35,455 bases of DNA, taken from positions 1 to 35,455 of the forward strand of contig JAHEZM010000030.1 in assembly GCA_023251075.1 (NCBI GenBank). The letters are read 5' to 3'. Of the stretch, positions 15,789-24,413 are shown one piece after another. Under the pieces are notes generated by a model that saw only the letters and a list, made by a program, of their open reading frames with translations, did no database searches and was not told where the DNA came from. The position numbers and the translations under genes were made by a program. The stretch is from Flavobacteriales bacterium (lineage in GTDB: Bacteria; Bacteroidota; Bacteroidia; Flavobacteriales_C; GCA-002722245). Position 1 is the stretch's first letter. Each line of letters begins with the position of its first letter.

Positions 15789-16760
15789 TTACTTCAACTT
15801 TTTAAGTTCTCCTTCAAGCTTTTCTTTCGAAAAAGCAACATATCCACTTGATGCTACAAATTGCTGTCCGTCGGTTAACACCCACTTGATGAATTCCACC
15901 AACACTTTATCTGCCGGTTTACCTTTCGTAACGAAATATAGATCTCTAGCCGGAGGAGAAGGATATTTACCAGTATTGATAGCACTTAACAAACTATCCA
16001 AGTTTGAAAAATTATTTTCATCAGTATCAATCACTCCATTAGCATTTACATCAATTGGAATAATTTTCACGCCCGGTAAAGGTTGTTTAGTTTTCAAATC
16101 GAATACATAACCAATATTGTTATAGCCAACACCACTGGGGTCTTTCAAAACTGCTTGCAACAAACCAGGGTCACCAAAAACGCCTACACCTTTTAAGTCT
16201 TCTTGTTTTTTACCCAAATATTTCGCCCACGATTCGGCAGCACCTGCAGCATCAGAACGTGTGTAGATATGTGTTTGTGCTGAAGCTGAAAATCCGAGTT
16301 GTTTCCAGTCACTTGCCGAATTTTCGATGAATAATTTATAGAAAGATTCTTTAGACAAGCCTTTAGCTAAGATCTCATTGATATTCGGATTCGCCTCGTT
16401 GATGGTTGGAACCACAGCATCTTTTGTTACCGCAATAGCATAACCACCTTGTTTAACTTCCGCATCTTTCAGATCTCTGGAAACCAAAGCCAAATCGGCC
16501 AAGCCACCCAAGGCATCGGAAACACCTTTACCGGCACCACCTGCAGAAATATTGAACTTCACATCAGGATGTATTTTTTTAAATTCTTCTCCCCATTTAA
16601 CCATTAGCGGATAAAGTGCAAATGCTCCTGAGGCGGTAATTGTTCCTTCTAACTCCGCTGTATTCGGATTGTCATCAGATGAATTTGATGAGCAAGAAGT
16701 AGCGAAAGATATAAGGATAATCAAGGCGAAGAATAACGAAGATTTAAATATTGTTTTCAT
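15789..16760 (-). CDS. pstS: PstS-like anion-binding lipoprotein (substrate doubtful)
   Basis: This is a 323-residue periplasmic solute-binding lipoprotein; the lipobox cysteine is C23 ('SFATSC'), followed by a Ser/Asp-rich linker. Fold and operon match PstS. Alignment by eye to E. coli PstS places R168-D170-G173 on Arg135-Asp137-Gly140, but the phosphate-binding Ser139 and Thr141 are Ala172 and Ala174 ('TRSDAAGAAESW'), and the N-terminal 'ATFP' is 'ALYP', losing Thr10. 'LVSRDL' has Arg95 where E. coli has Asp56; that Arg is normal in the 'SRxL' PstS subfamily. The changed ligands suggest a different oxyanion or another binding geometry. It is second in the operon, after the porin. Confidence 0.85.
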   Translation of the reverse strand: MKTIFKSSLFFALIILISFATSCSSNSSDDNPNTAELEGTITASGAFALYPLMVKWGEEFKKIHPDVKFNISAGGAGKGVSDALGGLADLALVSRDLKDAEVKQGGYAIAVTKDAVVPTINEANPNINEILAKGLSKESFYKLFIENSASDWKQLGFSASAQTHIYTRSDAAGAAESWAKYLGKKQEDLKGVGVFGDPGLLQAVLKDPSGVGYNNIGYVFDLKTKQPLPGVKIIPIDVNANGVIDTDENNFSNLDSLLSAINTGKYPSPPARDLYFVTKGKPADKVLVEFIKWVLTDGQQFVASSGYVAFSKEKLEGELKKLK

Positions 16761-16790
16761 AATAATTATTTTTTAAAATTTTGAATGTTT

Positions 16791-18143
16791 TTATTTTTTA
16801 ATGCTTAATAATTGGGGAGTGAATGTTACTTGCAAATAGCTCCAGTAAGGAAGATAAGCGCTGCTTCCGCTTGAAATGAACTCAAGAGATTTTGAAGGCA
16901 ACAAAGCAGAAACTCCCAAATCTACTTTAGTATATTTATTCGGGCGATAGATCAATAACAAATCACTTTCGAATCCTAAATAATTTCCTAGTGCTTGCAG
17001 CTTTTTGCTATCAACAGCTAACCACTGAGAATAAAGCAAATGGTTTTGTAAAGAGATAGCGAACTTCTCTCCTATTTTTTGCTCAATGAATAAGTAGGGA
17101 TTGATTAAACCAACATCTTTAATAGAACCCGGATATCCAGAAGCAAAATATTCCATTGTGCCATTGAAGCGATGCGCTACACCATAAGGATATTGAAACG
17201 CATGATCATACTCGGTAGCCCATTTGTCTTTAGCCAGCGGATTGTTACCACTTTTAAATTCGGCACCCAATTTTATTTCCGTTTTCTTGCTAGTGAATTT
17301 AACTTCAGGTTGCAGATATAATGCAGCTAGTTTTTTTCCAACTTGATTGTGTCCCCACTGATAATATCCTGCAACGGTAAAATAAAATTTTCCTGAAGTG
17401 TACTCTAGACGTCCGCCATTGGTATATCTAAAATTCTGGTGTTCCGTTCTGTTAAAAGCGTTTTTTGTAAACGTTCCGCCATACTGAAAACCTTCATAAT
17501 AATTGATCGTTGTTAGAGCCAATTTCTGATTTTTAGATCTCCATTTAAGATAACTCACCAACAAAGATTTGTAATTGTTAAATCCGATAGGATTGAAATT
17601 GGTGTAGTAATTACCATCAGCTGATTGGTTCCACGCAAACAACAATTGAGATTCGAGTTTACCTGAATTGTAAATCAGATTCACCGCATCATGTGTACCA
17701 GCATTGTTTCTCCAATCGTTTTGCGCAAACAATCTTTGATTATCGAGCATGAAACGTTGCTTACCAATTCTAACAGATAGATTCTTATTGAAAAAAGGTT
17801 CTGCCCACGCTTCAAAAACCTGCACTGTACCAGTTGTAGAACGCGGATCGGCTAAGCCCCACTCTCTCACATCTTGCAAAGAAACTGCTGCTGCAAATTT
17901 GTCTTTCTTAAAATTTAAATTCAATCGTGTTCTTTGAAAAGTAGCTATTGCCGGATACGTAGTATCTGATCTTAACTGACGGAAACCATTTCTAAATTCT
18001 GTTCTACCTCTCAATTCTAGATCAATAGTGAACACTTCTGCGGGTAAGGAATCGGTTTTGGTTTGCGCAAATGACAATGCGCTCCATAAGGATATTGATA
18101 GTAATAAGCCCTTGCTTTTATCTGACTTAATATTTGTTTTCAT
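16791..18143 (-). CDS. Alginate_export-type outer-membrane porin
   Basis: This 450-residue outer-membrane beta-barrel has a signal peptide ending near 'LSFAQ' and alternating aromatic/polar strands throughout. Family hallmarks are 'LELRGRTEFRNGF', 'VRIGKQRFMLDNQRLF' and 'NDWRNNAGTHDAVNLIY'. The family name comes from AlgE; most members are narrow channels for anionic or small solutes, and nothing else here concerns alginate. It starts the structural part of the operon and is followed after 30 bp by the PstS-like gene, so it likely admits the same anion to the periplasm. A 36-codon Cys-rich ORF with a promoter lies just upstream. Confidence 0.87.
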   Translation of the reverse strand: MKTNIKSDKSKGLLLSISLWSALSFAQTKTDSLPAEVFTIDLELRGRTEFRNGFRQLRSDTTYPAIATFQRTRLNLNFKKDKFAAAVSLQDVREWGLADPRSTTGTVQVFEAWAEPFFNKNLSVRIGKQRFMLDNQRLFAQNDWRNNAGTHDAVNLIYNSGKLESQLLFAWNQSADGNYYTNFNPIGFNNYKSLLVSYLKWRSKNQKLALTTINYYEGFQYGGTFTKNAFNRTEHQNFRYTNGGRLEYTSGKFYFTVAGYYQWGHNQVGKKLAALYLQPEVKFTSKKTEIKLGAEFKSGNNPLAKDKWATEYDHAFQYPYGVAHRFNGTMEYFASGYPGSIKDVGLINPYLFIEQKIGEKFAISLQNHLLYSQWLAVDSKKLQALGNYLGFESDLLLIYRPNKYTKVDLGVSALLPSKSLEFISSGSSAYLPYWSYLQVTFTPQLLSIKK

Positions 18144-18192
18144 CTTTAGTATATAGATTTAATAGGGTAATAGATTTAAAAAATTATTTTAA

Positions 18193-18303
18193 TTAGGCAA
18201 TACAACTGCAACAACAATAAATCACTTTCTCACTATTCAAATCAATATTACTCAGCCACACCAGAGCTAAGGAGTTTAAAGTTTGTTTTTTAATCGCATT
18301 CAT
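18193..18303 (-). CDS. Cys-rich 36-residue leader peptide (small ORF)
   Basis: ATG at 18303 and TAA at 18193-18195 give a 36-residue peptide: 'MNAIKKQTLNSLALVWLSN', then 'IDLNSEKVIYCCCSCIA'. Four of the last seven residues are cysteine, encoded TGT TGT TGC AGT TGT. It sits about 17 bases after the predicted start site from the promoter at 18326-18333 and 49 bp before the porin ATG. The position, size and a run of one amino acid near the end are typical of leader peptides that sense charged tRNA. Cys-rich upstream ORFs of this kind are known in mycobacteria, where they link sulfur genes to cysteine supply. Alternatively it is a small metal-binding protein. No intrinsic terminator is evident between it and the porin. 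Confidence 0.55.
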   Translation of the reverse strand: MNAIKKQTLNSLALVWLSNIDLNSEKVIYCCCSCIA

Positions 18304-18325
18304 AATTTAATTTTTAATTGCGGAA

Positions 18326-18359
18326 CAAATATATAACAAAGTCTATATGTCTAGTATAG
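18326..18359 (-). promoter_or_regulatory. Promoter and candidate operator of the leader/porin/Pst-like operon
   Basis: The minus-strand -7 box TATATTTG (18326-18333) matches TAnnTTTG. No TTG occupies -33. Instead that region holds two direct TAGAC repeats 8 bp apart (GTCTA on the plus strand at 18341-18345 and 18349-18353), overlapping an inverted repeat CTATA (18343-18347)/TATAG (18355-18359). Lack of a good -33 box together with repeats there suggests control by a DNA-binding protein. Confidence 0.5.
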
Positions 18360-18384
18360 TAATAGGTAGGATATAATTTAAACA

Positions 18385-18397
18385 CCTGATTTTCAGG
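18385..18397 (-). terminator. Weak hairpin after the tamB operon
   Basis: CCTGA/TCAGG with a 3-base loop lies 28 bp past the S4-protein stop and is followed on the minus strand by TGTTTAAATT. It is a possible but weak terminator for the tamB-S4 operon; read-through into the leader/porin operon is conceivable. Confidence 0.3.
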
Positions 18398-18424
18398 AAG
18401 AAAAAATTTAACCAATAATAGATT

Positions 18425-18634
18425 TTAAGCTAAAATCCGAACAGATTTGCCTTGAAACAACACCTTATCCCCAGCTCTCAACTTTCTTCTTATTCTATTT
18501 TCTATCACATTATCCACTTTCACTTCACCATTCAAAATAAACATCTTAGCCATACCTCCGCTATCCACTAAACCCAATAATTTCATCAACACATTGAGTT
18601 CTATATACTCTTGTCCGTTAAGCTTAAATTCCAT
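18425..18634 (-). CDS. Small S4-domain RNA-binding protein (YbcJ-like)
   Basis: This 69-residue protein is essentially one S4 RNA-binding fold: 'EYIELNVLMKLLGLVDSGGMAKMFILNGEVKVDNVIENRIRRKL' with the closing 'LRAGDKVLF'. The family (YbcJ/YaaA type) binds structured RNA, possibly rRNA or tRNA. It begins 1 bp after the VOC gene stop and is the last gene of the tamB operon. No other domain is present and the length is normal. The RNA target is unknown. Confidence 0.85.
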   Translation of the reverse strand: MEFKLNGQEYIELNVLMKLLGLVDSGGMAKMFILNGEVKVDNVIENRIRRKLRAGDKVLFQGKSVRILA

Positions 18635-18635
18635 A

Positions 18636-19022
18636 TTATTTTTCGTAAAATTCTATAGGTAATCCATCCGGATCGGCAATAAAAGTAAAGCGTTTAGAAG
18701 TAAATTCATCTGTACGGATTTTCTCTACTTCAATATTTTTCTGCTTCAATTCTACTACTACTTTATCTAAATCACTCACTTCAAAAGCCAAGTGTCTTAA
18801 CCCTAAAGCTTCAGGATAAGATGGCCTTGCAGGAGAATCAGGAAAACTAAACAACTCAACCACATATTCTCCATTCAAAGAAAGATCCAGCTTATACGAT
18901 TTTCTGCTTTCGCGATAAACTTCACGAAGAATAGTTAAACCTAAAGCATTACAATAAAAATCTTTTGATTTTTGATAATCAGAACAAATGATAGCAATGT
19001 GATGTACTCTTGTTAAGTGCAT
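18636..19022 (-). CDS. VOC-family metalloprotein (YaeR/GloA2-like)
   Basis: This 128-residue vicinal-oxygen-chelate protein has paired beta-alpha-beta-beta-beta modules. Likely metal ligands are H8 ('VHHIAIICSD'), E56 ('VVELFSFP'), H77 ('LRHLAFEV') and E124 ('LPIEFYE'). The phrases 'SKDFYCNALGLTILREVYR' and 'RFTFIADPDGLPIEFYE' closely match the YaeR/GloA2 group. Members are annotated as glyoxalase- or dioxygenase-like, but their physiological substrate is not settled. It is 12 bp after the methyltransferase gene and 1 bp before the S4 gene, all on one strand. Confidence 0.88.
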   Translation of the reverse strand: MHLTRVHHIAIICSDYQKSKDFYCNALGLTILREVYRESRKSYKLDLSLNGEYVVELFSFPDSPARPSYPEALGLRHLAFEVSDLDKVVVELKQKNIEVEKIRTDEFTSKRFTFIADPDGLPIEFYEK

Positions 19023-19034
19023 TGCTGCTTGTAT

Positions 19035-19799
19035 TTATTTTGTTGCGATATAAAACAAATCGAAACAATCGTCTTTTGCTGCGCCCACAAAATAATCTTC
19101 CATTTTAATGTTGGCGACCAGACTGTCGTTTTGATTCAACAATTTCTTGCGATTTCTTCTATTCAAATAATCGTAAGGAGCCTGCAACATCCACCGCGGT
19201 AAGCGATACTGTAAATTAAAAATATCGAAACGGGTAATCTTGCGCACCGATTCTTTATTCTTATTGTAGTAGGTCATTATTTTTTCATTACCAAAAACAC
19301 CATTGCTGTCTACTGAAGAAAAATATTTCAATAGCATATTTTTCAGTTCATCCACAGTATATTCTCTAACATGCCATGGATTACGTGTAATCGACATTTT
19401 AATATTGGGGGTGGTAAGAATAAACTTTCCTCCTGGCTTTAATACTCTGGCAATTTCTTTAGCGTAAAGTTCATCGTTTTCAATATGTTCAATCACCTGA
19501 AAAGAAACGACAAAATCAATACTATTATCAGCAATTCCTTCCAGTGGAGGAACATTCATAATTCTCACTTTCACATTTCCAGGAAATTCTTTTTCATGGG
19601 CCGGTGAAGGATATTTATCAATGCCTAAATAACTATCTGCTTTTCCCGCTAAGTGCTTCACGCCATAACCTTCCCCATAGCCTATTTCTAAAACATTTCC
19701 GCCAATAATTTTCGCCGCTTCTACATAGGCCAAAACACTACGTTGAAAAACAAAATTATCTGATAAATCTTGAGCTGATACTCGTTCTGCTGTTTGCAT
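19035..19799 (-). CDS. Class I SAM-dependent methyltransferase
   Basis: This is a 254-residue methyltransferase of the Methyltransf_11/UbiE-like fold. Motif I is 'VLEIGYGEGYGVKHL' (36-50), the acidic motif II end is 'YLGIDKYP', and motif IV/V is 'DFVVSFQVIEHIEND' with 'ARVLKPGGKFILTTPN'. The C-terminal part (180-254) is longer than the minimal domain and may bind the substrate, which cannot be predicted. It starts 22 bp after tamB on the same strand, in an operon with the VOC and S4 genes. Confidence 0.88.
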   Translation of the reverse strand: MQTAERVSAQDLSDNFVFQRSVLAYVEAAKIIGGNVLEIGYGEGYGVKHLAGKADSYLGIDKYPSPAHEKEFPGNVKVRIMNVPPLEGIADNSIDFVVSFQVIEHIENDELYAKEIARVLKPGGKFILTTPNIKMSITRNPWHVREYTVDELKNMLLKYFSSVDSNGVFGNEKIMTYYNKNKESVRKITRFDIFNLQYRLPRWMLQAPYDYLNRRNRKKLLNQNDSLVANIKMEDYFVGAAKDDCFDLFYIATK

Positions 19800-19821
19800 T
19801 ATTTGGAATTTTGAGTCGAAG

Positions 19822-22800
19822 TTACTGTTTTTTCTCTCTGGAAAATAATTCTTTTAGGGTGTCAAATTCCTTCCTGAAAAATATACTGGCCCCTTGAGTT
19901 GAAAAAGTAGCATCCTGGTTCTTTTGCTCTTGTTGAGATTTTCGAAAAGCCTTCAAAATAATGTTGTTCGTTACCTTATATTGTATCTCCATATCGGATG
20001 CATCTTTACCCAAATCGAAAGTTCCCGATACCACCACCTTATCGTGAAATAAATTTTTGTTCACCGTCATACTTACCGTTGAGGAAGAATCTGATCTTCC
20101 ATTGTAATCAAAACCAACATTAAGCGCTTCCCCCGTTAACTGCGCCAAATAATTATTGACTTGTCCGGTTAGAAATTGCTTTGCATTAGCCAAGCCTGCA
20201 TTCAAAACATCACCACCACCAAAACCACTTTGCGGTGGTAAAAGAGAGCCTTGCATCAATAATGATAAGGCTTGTTTGGTTTTATCTGTTTCAGAAACAA
20301 TCGCTTTTGCAATCGCCTTTTTAGCATATAGATTCATATCATCTACTTCAATATCCAAAGACGTTTGTGGACTCCATAAATTTCCACTCATATACAATAC
20401 TACTTTAATAGGAATAGTGGTATTGTAATCTTTTATCTGCGATTCTGTTAAGCCGGGTTCTATCAAACTACTCAAATTAGAACGCACCACATACATCGCT
20501 TTTAAATCTACTTCTGCCTCCATTGGATCACCATTCCATTGCACTGTTCCGCCCTGACTCACCTTAAATTTCTTTCCCAGAAAATTTTTAACCGTAAAGA
20601 AATATTCTCCTTTATCCACTTCATACTTCCCATTCATAGTGAACTTTCCATTCGAATTAATTTGAAACTGCATATCGGCATTTCCCTGCGCAGTAATTTC
20701 ATCACCCACCCTGGAATCGAAAATCATTTTTACTTTGGCATCTGGAGTTACTGTAATATCTAGCGACATATCTAACCAAGGAACATCTACCACATTGGAA
20801 ACAGTTACTTTTTTAGTAGTGGTATCTTTAGGATTTACAAATTCAACGAAATCATACATAGGTAATTCCGATTGCTGATCGAGAGGTAAAACCAACAAAG
20901 TATGATCAGAAGAACTCAATCCTCTATCAAATTTTTCGGTTTTTAAATTGGCGTACATTATAATATTTGCAGGAGTTCCCCCCACCATGATATCGCCACT
21001 TACAAAAGCTCTTCCGTAATAATTGATGTTATTATCCAAATTAGTATTCAGAGCAATTAATTTTTTGGCCGTGATGCCAATATTGAATGAAATATCATGA
21101 AAGCGATTGTGTGTTATTACTCCATTAATCATCCCCACTCCTTCCTCTTTGGTAGCAGAATAATAAGGTGCTGTAGCCTTCATGGCGAAATTTTCGAAAT
21201 AAATTCCATCCTCTCTGAAATACACTTTGTCGTTTAAATCATAAGCAACATTTAAGTAATCAATAGTTGGACTAAAATCTTTGAATTGCAATTCACCAAT
21301 TACTGATGGACTTTCTAGTTCTCCTGTTACATCAAGTGTTCCGTAAACTTTTGCTTTTCCTATTCCACTCAACACTCCCTCGAAATAAGGCTGAAGCAAA
21401 GCAATTCTAAAATTTTTGAAATCAATTTCACAATCCAACTGATCCTTCTCCCTGAATGGATAATAGTCGCCATCCATTTTCAATAAATATCCTCCATCCT
21501 CTGTATTTCCCGTTACTTTTTTAACTTTTAAATCGATGGTTATTTTTTGTTCATCAGAAATATACGCAGTGGTTAAATCTGTTTGTCCAAACTTTTGATC
21601 ATTCACAAACAAATCGTTCACTACCAGCGAAGAAGTAACTTTAGGATGTTTAAGAATAGCAGCCACTTCCACTTCTCCATCAACATTACCTGTTACTTTA
21701 ACCTCAGGAAGTATCACCTTTAAAAACTCTAATGATATTCCGTTGAAGCTTAAATTTAAAACCTCTTTATCCGTTTCTCCCAGCCAACCGTTTACCAATA
21801 AACTTTTATCATCCATCGATAAACGTAAATTTTTCACCTCCCCTAAATTATTATTCCAAAACAATTGGTTATCGGCATTCAATGTCCACAACTTATCTTG
21901 CAAATAAAATTTAGTATCATTTAAAGAAGCGGCAATAGCGCCTTTAGGTTCAAAAGAAACATCAGCACCAATATGTGCATTATTCTTTAGCGAATCATCG
22001 TTGTTCCAATCACAATCCAGTTGAACAAGATTATTTTTCATATACGAAGTGAAATCGAATTTTTGCAAAGGCACCTTATTTGCCGGATAAATTTTAGTAG
22101 CCGTGGCATTAAAATAATATTGATCATTTACCGGATTGGCCATCACCATAAACTCTTTAGCACTTACCCCGGGGAAAGAACAAGTGTCGGAATACATTTG
22201 CAATTTTGCGCCTTCTTCATTGCTGAATGAAAATAATGCTTCGGTATGTTTTGATAAAAATATTTCGGGAGTAAACAAACGTTGTATCGGACGATAGTCA
22301 TCAATTTTGAAATTGAAATTAATGTTTTGATTTTTTTCTACTATATATTTTTCCGTTAATACATTGCCGAGATAATGCTGAAAATAACCAGCCATTAAAT
22401 CTGATAAATGCTCGATGCTGAAATGCCCGGAAACGGCAGCGTCGGCAATACTACTGCTCAAAGTAATTGATCGGCCACGCTTCCCTACATCGGTTAAAAA
22501 AATAATTTTTCCAATCTTCTCATCATACAATCCTTCTTTCCATCTCACAGAATCTAAAAATGCTTTTCCTTTAATTTGATCAATTGAATTTCCTTTTAAA
22601 TTAAACTTCGCAAAAGCCGAAACACACAAACTCGTATCACGATCAATTAACGACAACTTAGAAAGGTTTGCTTTTCGCACATGAGCTGTAAAATCATAGT
22701 TCAAACTATCTTTGTTGGCATTCACCTCACCATCAAATTCCATGTCTAAATTTTTATCGGCAATACTTACACTTCCTTTAAAAAGCTTATCAGAAACATT

Positions 22801-24276
22801 GGCATTCAACGTAATATTTTTATAGGTATATTCATTAAAATCCACTCGTGGAATTTGCCCGTCAAAAAATGCTGTAGTCTTCTTTTCATTAATCACCACT
22901 CGTGTATTTCCCTTCAACACTATCGATCCTAAAGTAGCATTCGAAAGCAATCGGCCCAATTCAAAATTAGGCACGTTAATATCACCATCTAGTGTTTGCG
23001 TTTTATTCGCTCCAACACTTAATTTCACATTGGCCCTAACATATCCCAAAGCTGTGTTTATTGAACCATTGGCTACAAACTCCTTTATAAATCCGGTGTA
23101 TTCGCCTCTAAATTTTATGGTTCCTAATTTCTGTACCATTTCAGGAACAGGGATGGTTTGTATGCCTTCTCCACTCGGGTAAGTTAATGTTGTTAAATCA
23201 GCATAATCACTACGCACTTCGTTTAAAGTTGCAAATACAAAAGTGTTTTCAAAATCAGGTAGGCCCTCCAATTCAATTGCTCCATTTAAAAAAGTATTAT
23301 TACCCGCTTCTACAAAAACATCTTTCAATTTAAGTGAACTTATTTTTCCGCGAATCTCTCCTTTCATAGAAATCCTTTGATTCCATTGCAATAATGAAGG
23401 AGCAAAATATCCCAAATCTTTCATCAATAAATCGGAAGATGAAATAATTGTTTTTATTCTCACCTTGTTGATCACATCCCCGAAATCACTTAAGCCATCA
23501 TATCTCAATCTCACCGTTCCTTTTATCTGACTACTGTTGAACGAAAACCAGAATTTATCGAGTAATAATTCTTTACCATTGAATTTTAATTTTGAAGAAA
23601 ATTTATTGAGTACAAATCCCGATTGTTCTTTACCTTTTGCTTCTTTTATTTCTGCCGTAAGTGTATCTCCATCATATTTCAGTTGATTGATTTCTCCCGA
23701 CATATTTCGCATTCGTATGTGCGCATAATCAATTCCCGAATCTCTCTTTGCTTCATTTTCATTATTGAAACGAAATTCAAATTTCTTCAATTCTAATTTA
23801 CGTGAAGTAATATTCCACGGAGTTTTAGGAGTGGTATCTTTTTCATTTCCCGATAACTCATCCAGAAAAAAAGCCAAAGTATTGATCGTATCCCCTTTAT
23901 ACTGTTTGATATCTAACAAACCTTGATTTACTTTTAGTAAATGAGCATCAACAAATCTTTTTTCTAATCCAAACTGATCTACATTAAAAGTAAGTTCTTT
24001 CAAATACAACAATGTATCTCCTTTGTAATCCAACACCAAAAACCCTTTTAATGCTAATGCATTATCGAAAGGTTTAACATCCACTCCTTCAATTGAAATT
24101 TTTGATTTTAAATCTTTGTTTAAATAATCGGTGAATTCCTTTACCAAATAAGTTTGAAAAGCAGGACTCTTAAACACCGCATAGGTAAAACCCACCAAAA
24201 GCAGCAAAAAAACAGAAAACCACAGCGCAAAGCGCTTCAGTCGTTTCTTCCATTTTTTTGGCTTTTTCTCTTCCAT
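19822..24276 (-). CDS. tamB: TamB-like translocation/assembly module protein (DUF490)
   Basis: This 1484-residue AsmA/TamB-superfamily protein is anchored in the inner membrane by an N-terminal helix ('FALWFSVFLLLLVGFTYAVF', about 17-36). A long beta-rich periplasmic body follows and is expected to form a groove-like bridge toward the outer membrane. The C-terminal ~350 residues are the DUF490/TamB domain: 'GTVQWNGDPMEAEVDLKAMY', 'YNTTIPIKVVLYMSGNL', 'SLLMQGSLLPPQ' and a strand-rich end. TamB-type proteins act in phospholipid transport to, or protein assembly in, the outer membrane. Bacteroidota TamB proteins are of this length. No TamA/BamA-like gene is next to it. It leads the operon with the methyltransferase, VOC and S4 genes. 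The 137-bp gap to the divergent HD gene holds no clear promoter box. Confidence 0.92.
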   Translation of the reverse strand: MEEKKPKKWKKRLKRFALWFSVFLLLLVGFTYAVFKSPAFQTYLVKEFTDYLNKDLKSKISIEGVDVKPFDNALALKGFLVLDYKGDTLLYLKELTFNVDQFGLEKRFVDAHLLKVNQGLLDIKQYKGDTINTLAFFLDELSGNEKDTTPKTPWNITSRKLELKKFEFRFNNENEAKRDSGIDYAHIRMRNMSGEINQLKYDGDTLTAEIKEAKGKEQSGFVLNKFSSKLKFNGKELLLDKFWFSFNSSQIKGTVRLRYDGLSDFGDVINKVRIKTIISSSDLLMKDLGYFAPSLLQWNQRISMKGEIRGKISSLKLKDVFVEAGNNTFLNGAIELEGLPDFENTFVFATLNEVRSDYADLTTLTYPSGEGIQTIPVPEMVQKLGTIKFRGEYTGFIKEFVANGSINTALGYVRANVKLSVGANKTQTLDGDINVPNFELGRLLSNATLGSIVLKGNTRVVINEKKTTAFFDGQIPRVDFNEYTYKNITLNANVSDKLFKGSVSIADKNLDMEFDGEVNANKDSLNYDFTAHVRKANLSKLSLIDRDTSLCVSAFAKFNLKGNSIDQIKGKAFLDSVRWKEGLYDEKIGKIIFLTDVGKRGRSITLSSSIADAAVSGHFSIEHLSDLMAGYFQHYLGNVLTEKYIVEKNQNINFNFKIDDYRPIQRLFTPEIFLSKHTEALFSFSNEEGAKLQMYSDTCSFPGVSAKEFMVMANPVNDQYYFNATATKIYPANKVPLQKFDFTSYMKNNLVQLDCDWNNDDSLKNNAHIGADVSFEPKGAIAASLNDTKFYLQDKLWTLNADNQLFWNNNLGEVKNLRLSMDDKSLLVNGWLGETDKEVLNLSFNGISLEFLKVILPEVKVTGNVDGEVEVAAILKHPKVTSSLVVNDLFVNDQKFGQTDLTTAYISDEQKITIDLKVKKVTGNTEDGGYLLKMDGDYYPFREKDQLDCEIDFKNFRIALLQPYFEGVLSGIGKAKVYGTLDVTGELESPSVIGELQFKDFSPTIDYLNVAYDLNDKVYFREDGIYFENFAMKATAPYYSATKEEGVGMINGVITHNRFHDISFNIGITAKKLIALNTNLDNNINYYGRAFVSGDIMVGGTPANIIMYANLKTEKFDRGLSSSDHTLLVLPLDQQSELPMYDFVEFVNPKDTTTKKVTVSNVVDVPWLDMSLDITVTPDAKVKMIFDSRVGDEITAQGNADMQFQINSNGKFTMNGKYEVDKGEYFFTVKNFLGKKFKVSQGGTVQWNGDPMEAEVDLKAMYVVRSNLSSLIEPGLTESQIKDYNTTIPIKVVLYMSGNLWSPQTSLDIEVDDMNLYAKKAIAKAIVSETDKTKQALSLLMQGSLLPPQSGFGGGDVLNAGLANAKQFLTGQVNNYLAQLTGEALNVGFDYNGRSDSSSTVSMTVNKNLFHDKVVVSGTFDLGKDASDMEIQYKVTNNIILKAFRKSQQEQKNQDATFSTQGASIFFRKEFDTLKELFSREKKQ

Positions 24277-24413
24277 TGCTCTAAAATAAAGGTTTTTCCC
24301 TGTGCTGTGCTAAAAAACACCCACTTATTCACATTAGCAAAACACATACGCTTACCACAACAACTCCCAACAAGAAATAATTATTTTATTATCTTGAGCA
24401 AAAATTAAAGGAA

